Shown: in pieces, positions 54,554-64,000 of the stretch
How the letters are laid out: each line of letters begins with the position of its first letter
Position numbering within the stretch: the stretch's first letter is position 1
Assembly (NCBI RefSeq): GCF_004323635.1
Contig: NZ_CP036515.1
Coordinates: 4,279,501 to 4,343,500, forward strand
Reading direction: 5' to 3'
Length of the DNA stretch: 64,000 nt
Origin: Lichenihabitans psoromatis
Lineage (GTDB): Bacteria; Pseudomonadota; Alphaproteobacteria; Rhizobiales; Beijerinckiaceae
Position numbers and translations under genes: made by a program
Notes under the pieces: generated by a model
Seen by the model: only the letters and a program-made list of their open reading frames with translations
What the model was told of the DNA's origin: nothing
Databases searched by the model: none

Positions 54554-56248
54554 ATGGCCTTGGCCGATGGCGTGCAGACCGAGACCGAACTGCCCGAACG
54601 CGAGGCCATGGATTTCGACGTCGTTGTGGTGGGCGCCGGCGTTGCGGGTCTGTCGGCCGCGATCCGTCTCAAGCAACTGTCGCCCGATCTCGCCATCGTC
54701 GTGGTCGAGAAAGGGTCGGAGGTCGGGGCGCATGTTCTGTCGGGCGCCGTCATCGATCCCTGCGGCCTCGACACATTGCTTCCCGAATGGAGGCAAGATG
54801 ACGATCGGCCATTGACGACCGCCGTAACGGCGGATCAGTTCTACTATCTCGGCCCGGCCGGCGGGATGCGACTTCCCAATGCGCTGATGCCGCCGCTGAT
54901 GAGCAATCACGGCAATTATATCGGCTCGCTCGGCAACGTCGCCCGCTACCTCGGCCGCAAGGCAGAAGCGCTCGGCATCGACATCTATCCCGGCTTTGCG
55001 GCTGTCGAGGTGCTGTATGGCGAGGCGGGCGAGGTCGTCGGTGTCGCCACCGGCGATATGGGGATCGGGCGCGAGGGCGAGATCACCGCGAGCTATACGC
55101 GCGGTATGGAGTTGCGGGCCAAATACCTGATGGTGGCCGAAGGCGCACGCGGCTCTCTCGCCAAGGGGCTGATCCGTCGCTTCAAGCTCGACGAGGGGCG
55201 CGACCCCCAAAAATACGGCCTCGGCCTCAAGGAGCTCTGGCAGGTCGATCCGGCCCAGCACAAGCCGGGGCTCGTGCAACATAGCTTCGGCTGGCCGCTT
55301 GCCAATGACACCGGCGGCGGCTCGTTCCTCTATCACATGGAGGATAATCTCGTCGCGGTCGGCTTCGTGGTCCACCTCAATTACAAGAACCCGACGCTGT
55401 CGCCCTTCGACGAGTTCCAGCGCTTCAAGACCCATCCGATCATCGCGCCCACCTTCGCGGGCGGAAAACGCCTATCCTACGGCGCGCGCGCCATCACCGA
55501 GGGCGGCTGGCAATCGGTGCCCAAGCTTGCTTTTCCGGGCGGAGTGCTGATCGGCTGCGCGGCCGGCTTCGTCAATGTGCCCCGCATCAAGGGCTCGCAT
55601 AATGCCGTACTGTCGGGGATGCTGGCAGCCGAACACGTCGCAGCCGCTCTGGCTGAAGGCCGCAGCAACGACTCGCTGGACGGCTACGAGAATGCGTGGC
55701 GCGGGAGCGCGATCGGGCATGACCTGAAGCGCGTCCGCAACGTCAAGCCGCTGTGGTCGCGGTTCGGCACGATGGTGGGCGTGGCGCTCGGCGGCCTTGA
55801 CATGTGGATGAACTCCATCTTCGGCGGCTCGCTCTTCGGCACGTTGAGCCATGGCAAGCCCGATTACGCGACCCTGAAGCCGCTCGCGGAGGTGACGCCG
55901 ATCGTCTATCCGAAGCCGGATGGCGTCGTCTCGTTCGATAAGCTGTCGAGCGTCTTCCTGTCGTCGACCAACCATGAGGAGGGCCAGCCGGCCCATCTGG
56001 TGCTGACCGACCCGAGCGTCCCGATCCTCGACAACCTGCCGAAATATGGCGAGCCGGCACGGCTTTATTGCCCGGCCGGGGTTTATGAGGTCGTCTATGC
56101 GGACGAGAAGGCCCACACCGATCCGCGCTTCGTCATCAACGCGCAGAATTGCGTCCATTGCAAAACCTGCGACATCAAAGATCCGGCGCAGAACATCACA
56201 TGGGTTCCACCCGAGGGCGGCGGCGGCCCGGTCTATGGCTCGATGTGA
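54554..56248 (+). CDS. Electron transfer flavoprotein-ubiquinone oxidoreductase
   Basis: This is a 564-residue membrane-associated flavo-Fe-S protein. It has the FAD-binding VVVVGAGVAGLSAAIRLKQL, the GSEVGAHVLSGAVIDP site and a C-terminal 4Fe-4S cluster with cysteines in YCPAGVYEV and QNCVHCKTCDIKDP. It takes electrons from ETF, reduced by acyl-CoA dehydrogenases and others, and passes them to ubiquinone. ATG 54554 gives the family length. No etfAB genes lie in the window. The gene ends 155 bases before the microprotein at 56404. Confidence 0.95.
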   Translation: MALADGVQTETELPEREAMDFDVVVVGAGVAGLSAAIRLKQLSPDLAIVVVEKGSEVGAHVLSGAVIDPCGLDTLLPEWRQDDDRPLTTAVTADQFYYLGPAGGMRLPNALMPPLMSNHGNYIGSLGNVARYLGRKAEALGIDIYPGFAAVEVLYGEAGEVVGVATGDMGIGREGEITASYTRGMELRAKYLMVAEGARGSLAKGLIRRFKLDEGRDPQKYGLGLKELWQVDPAQHKPGLVQHSFGWPLANDTGGGSFLYHMEDNLVAVGFVVHLNYKNPTLSPFDEFQRFKTHPIIAPTFAGGKRLSYGARAITEGGWQSVPKLAFPGGVLIGCAAGFVNVPRIKGSHNAVLSGMLAAEHVAAALAEGRSNDSLDGYENAWRGSAIGHDLKRVRNVKPLWSRFGTMVGVALGGLDMWMNSIFGGSLFGTLSHGKPDYATLKPLAEVTPIVYPKPDGVVSFDKLSSVFLSSTNHEEGQPAHLVLTDPSVPILDNLPKYGEPARLYCPAGVYEVVYADEKAHTDPRFVINAQNCVHCKTCDIKDPAQNITWVPPEGGGGPVYGSM

Positions 56249-56305
56249 CCGGCACTCCGACAGCGTGCGACCAACTGCGCATTCAGCAGGGTTGCGAAAC
56301 TTGAC

Positions 56306-56330
56306 GGAACTTTAACACAAGCCTGTCGTT
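56306..56330 (+). promoter_or_regulatory. EcfG (general stress sigma factor) promoter
   Basis: GGAAC at 56306-56310 and CGTT at 56327-56330 are separated by 16 bases, the shorter of the two canonical EcfG spacings. The predicted transcript would begin near 56338 and run to the 24-codon gene at 56404, leaving a leader of about 65 bases. Confidence 0.75.
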
Positions 56331-56403
56331 GACGGCGCGAGGATGCAGGAAAGACGCTGTCAAGCGGTTTCCTGGCGTCAGACCCGGACCACAGGAGCAT
56401 GTC

Positions 56404-56478
56404 ATGACCACCACTTACATCACTGTCGGCATTGCGGCCGTGACCTGGATCGGTATTGCGGTCGCGGCATTCAGCTGA
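56404..56478 (+). CDS. Second 24-residue membrane microprotein
   Basis: This is a 25-codon frame including the stop, starting at ATG 56404 with GGAG at 56394-56397. The peptide begins MTTTYITVGIAAVTWIGIAV and ends with alanines, phenylalanine and serine. It is uncharged throughout with a Thr-rich start, suited to one transmembrane helix. It is unlike the microprotein at 31060 in sequence but shares length, topology and EcfG control. It lies between ETF-QO and the convergent MHS transporter; the neighbours give no clue to its function. Confidence 0.7.
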   Translation: MTTTYITVGIAAVTWIGIAVAAFS

Positions 56479-56499
56479 ACGTTTCGCCAAGGCTCGACG

Positions 56500-57786
56500 T
56501 CAGTTGTGTGATGTCTCTCGCATGCTCGCAACCGCAAGCAGGCTGATCAAAGCGGCGGTCGTGACGTAATATCCGACCCACGGCAACCCACCGTAATTTA
56601 AAAGCACTTGCGCCAGAAATGGCGCCAACGACGCGCCGAGGATCCCGCCTAAATTATAGGCCACCGACGCGCCGGTGTAGCGGACGCGCACCGGGAACAG
56701 CTCCGGCAGCAGAGCGCCCATCGGCGCAAAAGTCAGCCCCATGAGGCCGAGTTCCAAGCCGAGGAACAGCAGGATCTCGCGATTACTGCCTTGGCCTAGC
56801 AAGCCGGGAAGAGCGAAGCCGGACAGCGCCGCAAGGCCGCCGGCGATGATCAGCACGGGACGGCGGCCGAAGCGGTCCGCCAAGGCGGCCGAGATCGGCG
56901 TCGCTGCAGCCATAAACAGCACTGCGATGCAGAGCAGCCCGAGAAAATCTGATCGCGGGATATGCCTGACGCTCGTGCCGTATTGGAGCGCGAACACGGT
57001 CGAGATGTAGAACAGAGCGTAGCAGACCACCATGGCGAGCGAGCCTTGGATCAGCGGCATCCAATGGTGTCGCACCACCTCGACAAGCGGCACACGGACA
57101 GGTTCCTGCTGCTTCAAGGCCGCCCTAAAGGCCGGTGTTTCGGTCATCGAGACCCGCACATAAAGTCCGATCGCGACCAGGACGGCGCTGACCAGAAACG
57201 GGATCCGCCAGCCCCCACTCAAAAACTGCTGCTCCCCGAGACCGACGAGCAGCCCCAGAAAAAGGCCATTGGCCAGCAAAAAGCCGAGCGGCGGGCCAAG
57301 CTGGGGGAACATGCCGAACCAGGCGCGCCTGCCGACCGGCGCATTTTCGATGGCGAGCAACGCCGCCCCGCCCCATTCGCCGCCAAGACCGATGCCCTGG
57401 CCGAGTCGCATCAGGCAGAGCAGCCACGCGGCAGCTGGCCCGATCTGAGCATAACCTGGCAGGAAGCCGATCAGCGTGGTCGACGCGCCCATTACCAAGA
57501 GCGAGGCCACAAGGGTGGATTTGCGGCCGATCCGGTCGCCGAAATGGCCGAACAGGATCGCACCGACCGGTCGGGCCAGGAACGCGATCCCAAACGTCAG
57601 GAATGCATTGAGGGCCTGAGATCCCGGTGCGGCTGACGGAAAGAACACCTGCCCGATCACCAAGGCGGCGGCCGTGCCGTAGATATAGAAATCGTAGAAT
57701 TCGATGGTCGTGCCGACGAGGCTCGCCAGAACGATGCGGCCGAGGCTCGCTCCCTGAAGCGGGGCGTCGCGGTTCGCTGCATCCAT
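56500..57786 (-). CDS. MFS transporter, metabolite:H+ symporter (MHS)-type
   Basis: This is a 428-residue major facilitator with 12 predicted helices. It has the MHS-family opening SLVGTTIEFYDFYIYGTAAA and the loop FGHFGDRIGRKSTLVASLLV, with the GERRAWFG-like sequence GRRAWFGMFPQLGPPLGFLL further on. MHS proteins carry citrate, shikimate, proline betaine or related carboxylates with protons; specificity is open. ATG 57786 puts the conserved N-terminal residues at the start; the longer frame to 57837 is less likely. It is divergent from the oprB-like gene, sharing a 190-base promoter region, so the two may form an uptake pair (porin and symporter). Confidence 0.88.
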   Translation of the reverse strand: MDAANRDAPLQGASLGRIVLASLVGTTIEFYDFYIYGTAAALVIGQVFFPSAAPGSQALNAFLTFGIAFLARPVGAILFGHFGDRIGRKSTLVASLLVMGASTTLIGFLPGYAQIGPAAAWLLCLMRLGQGIGLGGEWGGAALLAIENAPVGRRAWFGMFPQLGPPLGFLLANGLFLGLLVGLGEQQFLSGGWRIPFLVSAVLVAIGLYVRVSMTETPAFRAALKQQEPVRVPLVEVVRHHWMPLIQGSLAMVVCYALFYISTVFALQYGTSVRHIPRSDFLGLLCIAVLFMAAATPISAALADRFGRRPVLIIAGGLAALSGFALPGLLGQGSNREILLFLGLELGLMGLTFAPMGALLPELFPVRVRYTGASVAYNLGGILGASLAPFLAQVLLNYGGLPWVGYYVTTAALISLLAVASMRETSHN

Positions 57787-57980
57787 GGCGCCTGTGTCCC
57801 CTGCCTTGCGGTCGACCTTTAAGGTCGATCCGGTCACCGAGGCGCTACAGGACCGTTGCGCGCGACGTCAAGCCGATCGACGACCTTTCGGCAAAACGTC
57901 ACGAGTGTGGTCGGAACGTCACCCCAAGCCAGAGTTGGTTTGTTAGACGTTCGCGACGTGCCTGCGTGCGAGGATTGGTG

Positions 57981-59468
57981 ATGACGGCGGACGATCGGTC
58001 GTCAATCAGAACGGCACAGGCGAGGCTTCCGCTGTTGCGCGTTCTCGCGGGCTGTCTGGCTCTTTCCCTGGCTGCTGCGGCGCCGGCCTTCGCAGAAGAT
58101 CAAGCACAACCGGGCGTCCCCGCCACGGCGGGCGGGCCGTCGCCCGGACCAGAGCAGAAGAACGCGGGTGCCAGCCAGCCCGCATGGGCCGGCGATCTCT
58201 CGACACGGGCCAACCTGCTCGGCGATATCGGCGGCTTGCGGCCGGCGCTCGACCGCTATGGCGTCTCGTTCGGCCTGACCGAGACGACCGAGGTGCTCGG
58301 CAACCCGACCGGGGGCACCCGGCGCGGCGCCATCATCGAGGGGATGACCGAGATGAGCCTCGGCGCCGACCTGTCGAAATCGATCGGGCTCGACGGCGCG
58401 ATCCTTAACATCAGTGCGTTTCAGATCCACGGCCGCGGCCTGTCGAGCCGCAATCTCGGCAACCTCAATATCGTCAGCTCGATCGAGGCGGATCCCGCGA
58501 CGCGGCTGAACGAACTCTGGCTGCAGCAGAGCTTCTGGGGTGGCAAGCTCGACATCAAGATCGGTCAGCAAAGCGCCGATCTCGAATTCATCACCTCCGA
58601 ATACGAGGATCTGTTTATCAATTCCGGCTTCGGCTGGCCGACGCTGCCGGCCTCCGATTTGCCCTCGGGCGGGCCCGCTTACCCGCTCGCCACGCCGGGC
58701 ATAAGGGTCAGGGCCCAGCCGACGGACGAGATCACGGCCCTGGTCGGGCTTTATAGCGGCAGCCCCGCTGGGCTTCGACCGGGCGATCCACAAAAGAACG
58801 ACCCCTCGGGCACCAACTTCGATGTCTCAAGCGGCGCTTTTGTAATCGGCGAAGTGCAATATGGCCTCAACAAGCAGAAGGATGCCACGGGTCTGCCCGG
58901 CACCTACAAGCTCGGCGCCTGGTACAATTCCAACCGTTTCGCCGATGCGTTCTATCAGAACGGAACCACCACGCAGGCGCCGGGCGTCCTCACCGGATTG
59001 CCCGGCTCCAAGCGGGGCGATTGGAGCATCTACGGAACGCTCGACCAATTGGTGTATCGTCCCTCGAAGGACAGCGACGGCGGCCTCGGCTTGACGGCGC
59101 GCGCCATGGGAGCACCGGACGACCGCAACGTCGTCGACCTGTTCGTGCAGGGCGGCGTCACCTACAAGGGCGCGTTCGGGCGGGCCAACGACACGATGGG
59201 GATTGGTGTCGAATGGGCCAGAATCGGCGCGCGGGCGCAGGCAGGCGATGAGGCGGCCGCGCTGGCCAGCGGAACCGCGTCTCCCATCCGGAGCAGCGAA
59301 ACCGTTATCGAGGCGACCTATCAGGCGCAGATCGAACCCTGGTGGATCGTGCAGCCCGATTTCCAATATGTGTTCAATCCCGGAGGCGGTTTGCCAGACC
59401 CCGATCACCCCAACCGCCGCGTCGGCGATGCGGCCGTGCTCGGCATCCGGAGCGTCGTGACCTTCTAG
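57981..59468 (+). CDS. OprB-family carbohydrate-selective porin
   Basis: This is a 495-residue outer-membrane protein. A signal peptide (LLRVLAGCLALSLAAAAPAF, cleaved near AFAED at about residue 35) is followed by a beta-rich body with the OprB pattern: GVSFGLTETTEVLGNPTGG, LNELWLQQSFWGGKLDIKIG and YKLGAWYNSNRFADAF. It ends in a phenylalanine, as beta-barrel substrates of BamA do. It probably admits sugars. GTG 57978 or ATG 57981 starts it; the open frame upstream is antisense to the MFS gene. It sits divergently from an MHS-type transporter. Confidence 0.9.
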   Translation: MTADDRSSIRTAQARLPLLRVLAGCLALSLAAAAPAFAEDQAQPGVPATAGGPSPGPEQKNAGASQPAWAGDLSTRANLLGDIGGLRPALDRYGVSFGLTETTEVLGNPTGGTRRGAIIEGMTEMSLGADLSKSIGLDGAILNISAFQIHGRGLSSRNLGNLNIVSSIEADPATRLNELWLQQSFWGGKLDIKIGQQSADLEFITSEYEDLFINSGFGWPTLPASDLPSGGPAYPLATPGIRVRAQPTDEITALVGLYSGSPAGLRPGDPQKNDPSGTNFDVSSGAFVIGEVQYGLNKQKDATGLPGTYKLGAWYNSNRFADAFYQNGTTTQAPGVLTGLPGSKRGDWSIYGTLDQLVYRPSKDSDGGLGLTARAMGAPDDRNVVDLFVQGGVTYKGAFGRANDTMGIGVEWARIGARAQAGDEAAALASGTASPIRSSETVIEATYQAQIEPWWIVQPDFQYVFNPGGGLPDPDHPNRRVGDAAVLGIRSVVTF

Positions 59469-59605
59469 CCGACGCTTTCTCGCTTAATTTTTCAGCACCA
59501 CGCTCATTGACCGCAGCCTTGCCGCCCTCTTAGCTGGGGTGCGGTCTCGACCTCGCGAAGCGTCACTGCGATCGAGGGAGGCCCAGAACTTGCAGGTCTT
59601 TACCC

Positions 59606-62600
59606 ATGACGATCCGCGCTGCCATCCATCATGTGTCCGACTATCTTTATGATCGCGCGATCAATCTTGGGCCGCAAACGATACGGCTCCGCCCCGCCCC
59701 TCATTGCCGCACCAAGATCCTGAACTATGCGCTGACGGTGTCGCCGGCCAATCACTTCATCAATTGGCAGCAGGACCCGAGCGGCAATTGGCTGGCGCGG
59801 GTCGTGTTCCCAGACCGCACGACACGCCTGACCGTCACGGTCGATCTCACGGCGGAACTGTCGGTCATCAACCCGTTCGATTTCTTCGTCGAGCCGAGCG
59901 CCACGCGCTACCCCTTCGTCTATTCGACCGATGTGCTGGCTGATCTTTCGGCTTATCTCAAGCCCGACCCGGTCGGGCCGGCCGTCCGTTCGTTCATGGC
60001 GAAACTGCCGACCGAAGCCGATCTCACGGTCAATTTCCTGGTCGATCTGAATATTCGCGTGCAACAGGCGGTCAGCTACCTGATCCGCCTCGAGCATGGC
60101 GTGCAGACGCCGGACGAGACACTGACCAGAGGGTCTGGCTCATGCCGCGACTCGGCGTGGCTGCTGGTGCAGGTGCTGCGCCATCTCGGGTTCGGGGCAC
60201 GGTTCGTATCCGGATATCTGATCCAGTTGAAGGCTGACGTCGATCCGGCCGAGGGTCCGCTCGGCACGCGGGTGGACTTCACCGACCTCCACGCCTGGGC
60301 CGAGGTTTTTCTGCCGGGCGCGGGCTGGATCGGACTCGATGCCACCTCCGGCCTGCTCTGTGGCGAGGGCCATATTCCGCTCGCCGCGACACCGCATTTC
60401 TCGACCGCCTCGCCGATCGAGGGTCTGCTCGACCCCTGCCAGACCGAGTTCCGACACACGATGGAGGTGTCTCGCGTCGCCGAGGCACCACGCATCACGT
60501 TGCCGTTTTCGGACGCGGCCTGGGACGCCCTCGACGCCCTGGGCGAAAAAGTCGACGCCGATCTCGCGAGCCAAGACGTTCGCCTGACCATGGGCGGTGA
60601 GCCGACCTTCGTGTCGACTGAGGATTACGAGGCCGCCGAATGGAACGGCGATGCGATCGGTCCGACCAAACGCGGGCTGGCCGACACGTTGATCCGCAAG
60701 CTACGGACGCGGTTTGGGCCGGGTGGGCTGCTGCACCATGGCCAGGGCAAGTGGTACCCCGGCGAGAGTTTGCCGCGCTGGGCCTTCGGACTTTACTGGC
60801 GGCGAGACGGCAAGCCGATCTGGCGTAATCCGGACCTGCTGGCTCGCGAGAGTGTCGCGGGCAAAACCAGCGAAACGACCGGCGGTACGGCCACGATCGC
60901 CGCGGCCGAGACGGTTCTGCGCGCCCTGACGACGCGTCTCGGCCTGCCGCAGGATTGCATGCAGCCGGCCTTCGAGGATCCGGCCGTGTGGATCATGAAG
61001 GAAAGCGCCCTCCCGGAGAATGTCGACGCGCTCGACTCGAAGCTCGACAGCGCCGAAGCCCGCGCCCGGATCGCCCGCGTCTTCTCGCGCGGCTTGCGCG
61101 AACCGGCCGGCTATGTTCTGCCTCTCGCCCATCGCGGAGACGACGACGGCACCTGGATGACCGAGCGTTGGATCACCCGACGCGAGCATCTATTCCTGGT
61201 GCCGGGCGACTCGCCCGCGGGGTTTCGCCTCCCGCTCGATACGCTGCGGCACCTCCCCGAGAACCTGTTCCCCCATCCGGCGCCAAAGGATCCGCTCGAA
61301 CCGCGCGCCCCCCTGCCAGACACCTTGTCGGTCACGCCCGAGAAGCAGGGCCGGGACGATGATGCACCGGTGCGGACCGCGCTGGCGATCGAGCCACGCA
61401 ATGGCGTGCTGTGTATCTTCATGCCGCCGCTCGACCGGATCGAGGATTATCTCGCGCTGACGGCCGCGATCGAGGATGCTGTCGCGGCGTCCGGCGTCAC
61501 GGTGCAGCTCGAGGGCTATACGCCGCCTTTCGATCCGCGCATCGAGGTTATCAAGGTCACGCCTGATCCCGGGGTCATCGAGGTCAACGTGCATCCGGCC
61601 GCCACCTGGCGCGACACGGTCGAGACCACACGCTCGCTCTATGAGGATGCGCGGACGATGCGGCTCGGCGCCGACAAGTTCCTGCTCGACGGGCGGCATA
61701 CCGGCACCGGAGGCGGCAACCATGTCGTGGTCGGCGGCAGCACGCCAGCGGACTCGCCTTTTCTGCGGCGGCCGGATCTGCTCAAAAGCATGCTGATCTT
61801 CTGGCAGCGGCACCCGGCGCTGTCCTATCTATTTTCCGGTCAATATATCGGCCCGACGAGCCAAGCCCCCCGCATCGACGAAGCTCGGCACGATGCGCTC
61901 TATGAGATGGAGATCGCGCTCGCGCAGGTTCCGGCTCCGGGCGAGCCCCCGATCCCGCTGTGGACGGTCGATCGGCTGTTCCGCAACCTGCTGGTGGACG
62001 TGACCGGCAATACTCATCGGGCCGAGATCTGCATCGACAAGCTCTATTCGCCGGACAGCACCACGGGCCGCCTCGGCCTGTTGGAGTTCCGCGCCTTCGA
62101 GATGCCGCCGGATGCGCGGATGAGCCTCGCGCAACAACTGCTGCTCCGCGCCGTGATCGCGTGGCTGTGGCGCGACCCGAAAAGTGGCGCCCTGGTGCGG
62201 TGGGGCACCAACCTGCACGATCGGTTCATGCTGCCACATTTCATTTGGGCGGACCTCATCGACGTGTTGGGCGAACTCAAGACGGCGGGATACGCCTTCG
62301 ATCCGGTCTGGTTCGAGGCGCAACACGAGTTCCGCTTCCCTCATTACGGCACGATCCAGCGCGACGGCGTGACGCTCGAGCTCAGACAGGCGCTCGAGCC
62401 CTGGCACGTCTTGGGCGAAGAAGGCATGGCGGGCGGGATGGCGCGCCACGTCGATACATCGGTCGAGCGGCTTCAAGTCCGGCTCACCGGAATGACGCCA
62501 GGACGCCACGTTGTCGCCTGCAATGGGCGCCGCGTGCCGCTGACGCCGACCGGAACGGCCGGTGAGGCGATCGCCGGCGTCAGGTTCAAGGCTTGGCAGC

Positions 62601-62884
62601 CCTGGCGCAGCATGCAGCCGGTGGTGCCGGTTCATGCGCCGCTCACGTTCGACATCATCGATACGTGGACGAGCCGGTCGATGGGTGGATGCATCTACCA
62701 TGCGACGCATCCGGGTGGTCGCAATTACGCAACGTTCCCGGTCAATGCCTTCGAGGCGGAAGCCCGCCGTCTGGCCCGCTTCCAAGACTTCGGCCATACG
62801 GGCGGACCGATCGACATTCCGCCCGAGGAACGAACAGCAGAGTTTCCGCTGACACTCGACATGCGGCGCCCCGCCAGCCTATAA
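59606..62884 (+). CDS. Transglutaminase / DUF2126 fusion protein
   Basis: This is a 1092-residue cytoplasmic protein with two parts. The N-terminal bacterial transglutaminase-like unit (1-280) includes the Bact_transglu_N strand [20 protein letters not shown], the catalytic Cys in [18 protein letters not shown] (near 179), the His in [19 protein letters not shown] (near 229) and the Asp in DATSGL. The DUF2126 domain (about 300-1092) has [39 protein letters not shown] and [19 protein letters not shown]. The ATG at 59606 follows an upstream stretch containing GGAGG (59577-59581). A related ATP-grasp gene begins 7 bases later. Clusters of this type are proposed to build or modify a peptide, but the product is unknown. 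Confidence 0.93.
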   Translation: MTIRAAIHHVSDYLYDRAINLGPQTIRLRPAPHCRTKILNYALTVSPANHFINWQQDPSGNWLARVVFPDRTTRLTVTVDLTAELSVINPFDFFVEPSATRYPFVYSTDVLADLSAYLKPDPVGPAVRSFMAKLPTEADLTVNFLVDLNIRVQQAVSYLIRLEHGVQTPDETLTRGSGSCRDSAWLLVQVLRHLGFGARFVSGYLIQLKADVDPAEGPLGTRVDFTDLHAWAEVFLPGAGWIGLDATSGLLCGEGHIPLAATPHFSTASPIEGLLDPCQTEFRHTMEVSRVAEAPRITLPFSDAAWDALDALGEKVDADLASQDVRLTMGGEPTFVSTEDYEAAEWNGDAIGPTKRGLADTLIRKLRTRFGPGGLLHHGQGKWYPGESLPRWAFGLYWRRDGKPIWRNPDLLARESVAGKTSETTGGTATIAAAETVLRALTTRLGLPQDCMQPAFEDPAVWIMKESALPENVDALDSKLDSAEARARIARVFSRGLREPAGYVLPLAHRGDDDGTWMTERWITRREHLFLVPGDSPAGFRLPLDTLRHLPENLFPHPAPKDPLEPRAPLPDTLSVTPEKQGRDDDAPVRTALAIEPRNGVLCIFMPPLDRIEDYLALTAAIEDAVAASGVTVQLEGYTPPFDPRIEVIKVTPDPGVIEVNVHPAATWRDTVETTRSLYEDARTMRLGADKFLLDGRHTGTGGGNHVVVGGSTPADSPFLRRPDLLKSMLIFWQRHPALSYLFSGQYIGPTSQAPRIDEARHDALYEMEIALAQVPAPGEPPIPLWTVDRLFRNLLVDVTGNTHRAEICIDKLYSPDSTTGRLGLLEFRAFEMPPDARMSLAQQLLLRAVIAWLWRDPKSGALVRWGTNLHDRFMLPHFIWADLIDVLGELKTAGYAFDPVWFEAQHEFRFPHYGTIQRDGVTLELRQALEPWHVLGEEGMAGGMARHVDTSVERLQVRLTGMTPGRHVVACNGRRVPLTPTGTAGEAIAGVRFKAWQPWRSMQPVVPVHAPLTFDIIDTWTSRSMGGCIYHATHPGGRNYATFPVNAFEAEARRLARFQDFGHTGGPIDIPPEERTAEFPLTLDMRRPASL

Positions 62885-62891
62885 AGCGGGC

Positions 62892-64000
62892 ATGATTGCC
62901 TCCGCCCGCACAGGATCAAAAAGCGTACGGAGGCTCGACGATCTGATCGAGGCTTATGAGCCTCTACCCGGAATTCCGGACGAGTTCATCGACGCGGCCG
63001 GCGAGCCGCGTCCCCATTGGCTGCCGTTTCTTCGGCATTTCAGCGGACTCGATGCGGGCGAGCGAGATCACCGTTTCGATCTCGCCAATCGGCACATGCG
63101 CGACACAGGCGTTTCCTATCGCAGCTATGGCGATATCGACGCGCGCCCCTGGCCGCTGAGCCACATTCCGCTGCTGATCGACGAGGCGGAGTGGCAGCAG
63201 ATCGCCGAGGGCATCACGCAGCGGGCCGGGCTGATCGAGACCGTGCTGGCCGATGTCTATGGCAAGAACGAGTTGGTGAGCGCAGGGCGCCTGCCGGCCG
63301 CAGCTGTGACCGGCAGCGCAGATCTGCTCCGTCCCTTGCTCGGTGTGACACCCGTCGGCGGCCAACATCTCAACCTCTATGCGGCCGATATCGGACGCGG
63401 GCCGGATGGACGCTGGTGGGTGTTGGGCGACCGAACCCAGGCACCGTCTGGCGCCGGCTATGCGCTTGAGAACCGCCTTGCCATGTCGCGGGCCTTTCCG
63501 GACATTTATGGCGAACTCAATGCGGAGCGGCTCGCCTCCTTCTTCCAGACATTCCGATCCGGCTTGGCGGGACAAGCCAAGCGGGCCGATCCGCGCATCT
63601 GCCTGCTGACGCCGGGGCCGCTGAACGAGACCTATTTCGAACACGCCTATCTGGCGCGTTACCTTGGCTTTCTGCTGGTCGAAGGTGGCGACCTCACGAT
63701 GCGCGGCAGCCAGATCCACGTCCGCACGATCGCAGGGCTGAAGCGAGCCGACGTCATCTGGCGCCGGATCGACGCCGATTTCGCCGACCCGCTCGAGCTG
63801 AACGGCGCATCTCGGCTGGGCGTGCCGGGTTTGGTCGATGCGGTACGGGCGGGCCAGGTGGTGGTTGGCAATGCGCTCGGCTCAGGCCTCATGGAAGCGC
63901 GAGCCCTCATGAGCTTCTTGCCGATGTTGTGCAAACATCTCACCGGCGAAGCGCTGAAGATGCCGAATATCGCGACGTGGTGGTGCGGCCAGCCACGTCA
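62892..64000 (+). CDS. Circularly permuted ATP-grasp (DUF404/DUF407) protein, 3' partial
   Basis: The frame is open from ATG 62892 to the end of the window, at least 369 residues, with the remainder cut off. The segment FDLANRHMRDTGVSYRSYGD near residue 62 and LTPGPLNETYFEHAYLARYL near 238 are typical of the circularly permuted ATP-grasp COG2308 family, which is normally about 480-500 residues and often fused to or followed by an alpha-E domain. It begins 7 bases after the transglutaminase/DUF2126 stop, so the two form one operon. In other genomes the next genes encode alpha-E, a second transglutaminase or an Anbu-like peptidase. The protein presumably forms amide bonds using ATP. Confidence 0.9.
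   Translation, partial: MIASARTGSKSVRRLDDLIEAYEPLPGIPDEFIDAAGEPRPHWLPFLRHFSGLDAGERDHRFDLANRHMRDTGVSYRSYGDIDARPWPLSHIPLLIDEAEWQQIAEGITQRAGLIETVLADVYGKNELVSAGRLPAAAVTGSADLLRPLLGVTPVGGQHLNLYAADIGRGPDGRWWVLGDRTQAPSGAGYALENRLAMSRAFPDIYGELNAERLASFFQTFRSGLAGQAKRADPRICLLTPGPLNETYFEHAYLARYLGFLLVEGGDLTMRGSQIHVRTIAGLKRADVIWRRIDADFADPLELNGASRLGVPGLVDAVRAGQVVVGNALGSGLMEARALMSFLPMLCKHLTGEALKMPNIATWWCGQPR

Noticed and set aside
57913..57936. GGAAC with a following GTT upstream of the oprB-like gene
   Set aside because: The distance is one base shorter than the shortest accepted EcfG spacing and the leading C is missing.
57627..57980. Upstream extension of the oprB-like frame by 118 codons
   Set aside because: It overlaps the start of the MFS gene on the other strand and lacks hydrophobic or family features; the signal peptide begins at 57981.

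Overview
The window looks like chromosome from a GC-rich alphaproteobacterium of the order Hyphomicrobiales (Rhizobiales), probably near Beijerinckiaceae/Methylobacteriaceae. The clues are the core cluster nifU-tsaB-rimI-plsC-miaB-phoH-ybeY-corC-lnt-xre-metK-trmB, the grouping secB/fxsA/tim44/mltA/smr, a RegB/RegA (ActS/ActR) pair, dnaK-dnaJ followed by a PmtA-type methyltransferase and pyrF, DUF2852 and extensin-like proteins, and promoters matching the alphaproteobacterial RpoH and EcfG (general stress) consensus. The family is inferred, not proven. I see no tRNA or rRNA gene, insertion sequence, prophage or CRISPR array. The region reads as mostly vertical chromosome with a stress and cell-envelope flavour.

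Layout. 1-11281: housekeeping cluster (Fe-S assembly, tRNA modification, phospholipid acylation, rRNA maturation, lipoprotein acylation, SAM synthesis), nearly all on the + strand with overlapping or abutting genes. 11292-15248 (- strand): YgjP-type metallopeptidase, intracellular PHB depolymerase and an ABC-2 exporter pair. 15281-17367: redox-responsive RegB/RegA two-component system. 17378-23737: gamma carbonic anhydrase, glutathionyl-hydroquinone reductase, universal stress protein, SecB, FxsA, Tim44-like protein, MltA and an Smr protein. 23748-28747: MFS transporter with its DeoR regulator, a gamma-glutamyltransferase-like protein and topoisomerase IB. 28911-36719: OpgD-like glucan protein with a small membrane partner, a 24-residue membrane microprotein, an alanine-rich membrane protein, an AI-2E-type transporter with a long cytoplasmic tail, two MaoC-like hydratases, apt and mtnP. 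36829-44155: heat-shock operon dnaK/dnaJ, PmtA-like methyltransferase, pyrF, a TetR regulator and an AEC transporter. 44334-51538: a stress protein with a clipped DUF2382 tail, DUF2852, an extensin-like lipoprotein, a PA0069-type radical SAM protein, a glycosyltransferase-like protein, moaB, a YpfJ-type metallopeptidase and CorA. 51641-59468: Kef-type antiporter, uracil-DNA glycosylase, ETF-QO, a second 24-residue membrane microprotein, an MHS-type transporter and an OprB porin. 59606-64000: a large transglutaminase/DUF2126 protein followed by a circularly permuted ATP-grasp protein cut by the window end.

Most interesting signals. Three separate loci carry near-perfect EcfG promoters (GGAAC, 16-17 bases, CGTT): at 31004, 44334 and 56306. 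Two of them drive 24-codon single-helix membrane microproteins that ordinary gene calling would miss. The third drives a YflT/DUF2382-type stress protein whose C-terminal domain stops after its first strand, just before a genuine terminator. A perfect 14-bp palindrome lies immediately before the DUF2852 gene. The transglutaminase/DUF2126/ATP-grasp pair at the end belongs to a widespread but biochemically unresolved gene cluster and is the best candidate here for an undescribed biosynthetic system; its remaining genes lie beyond the window.
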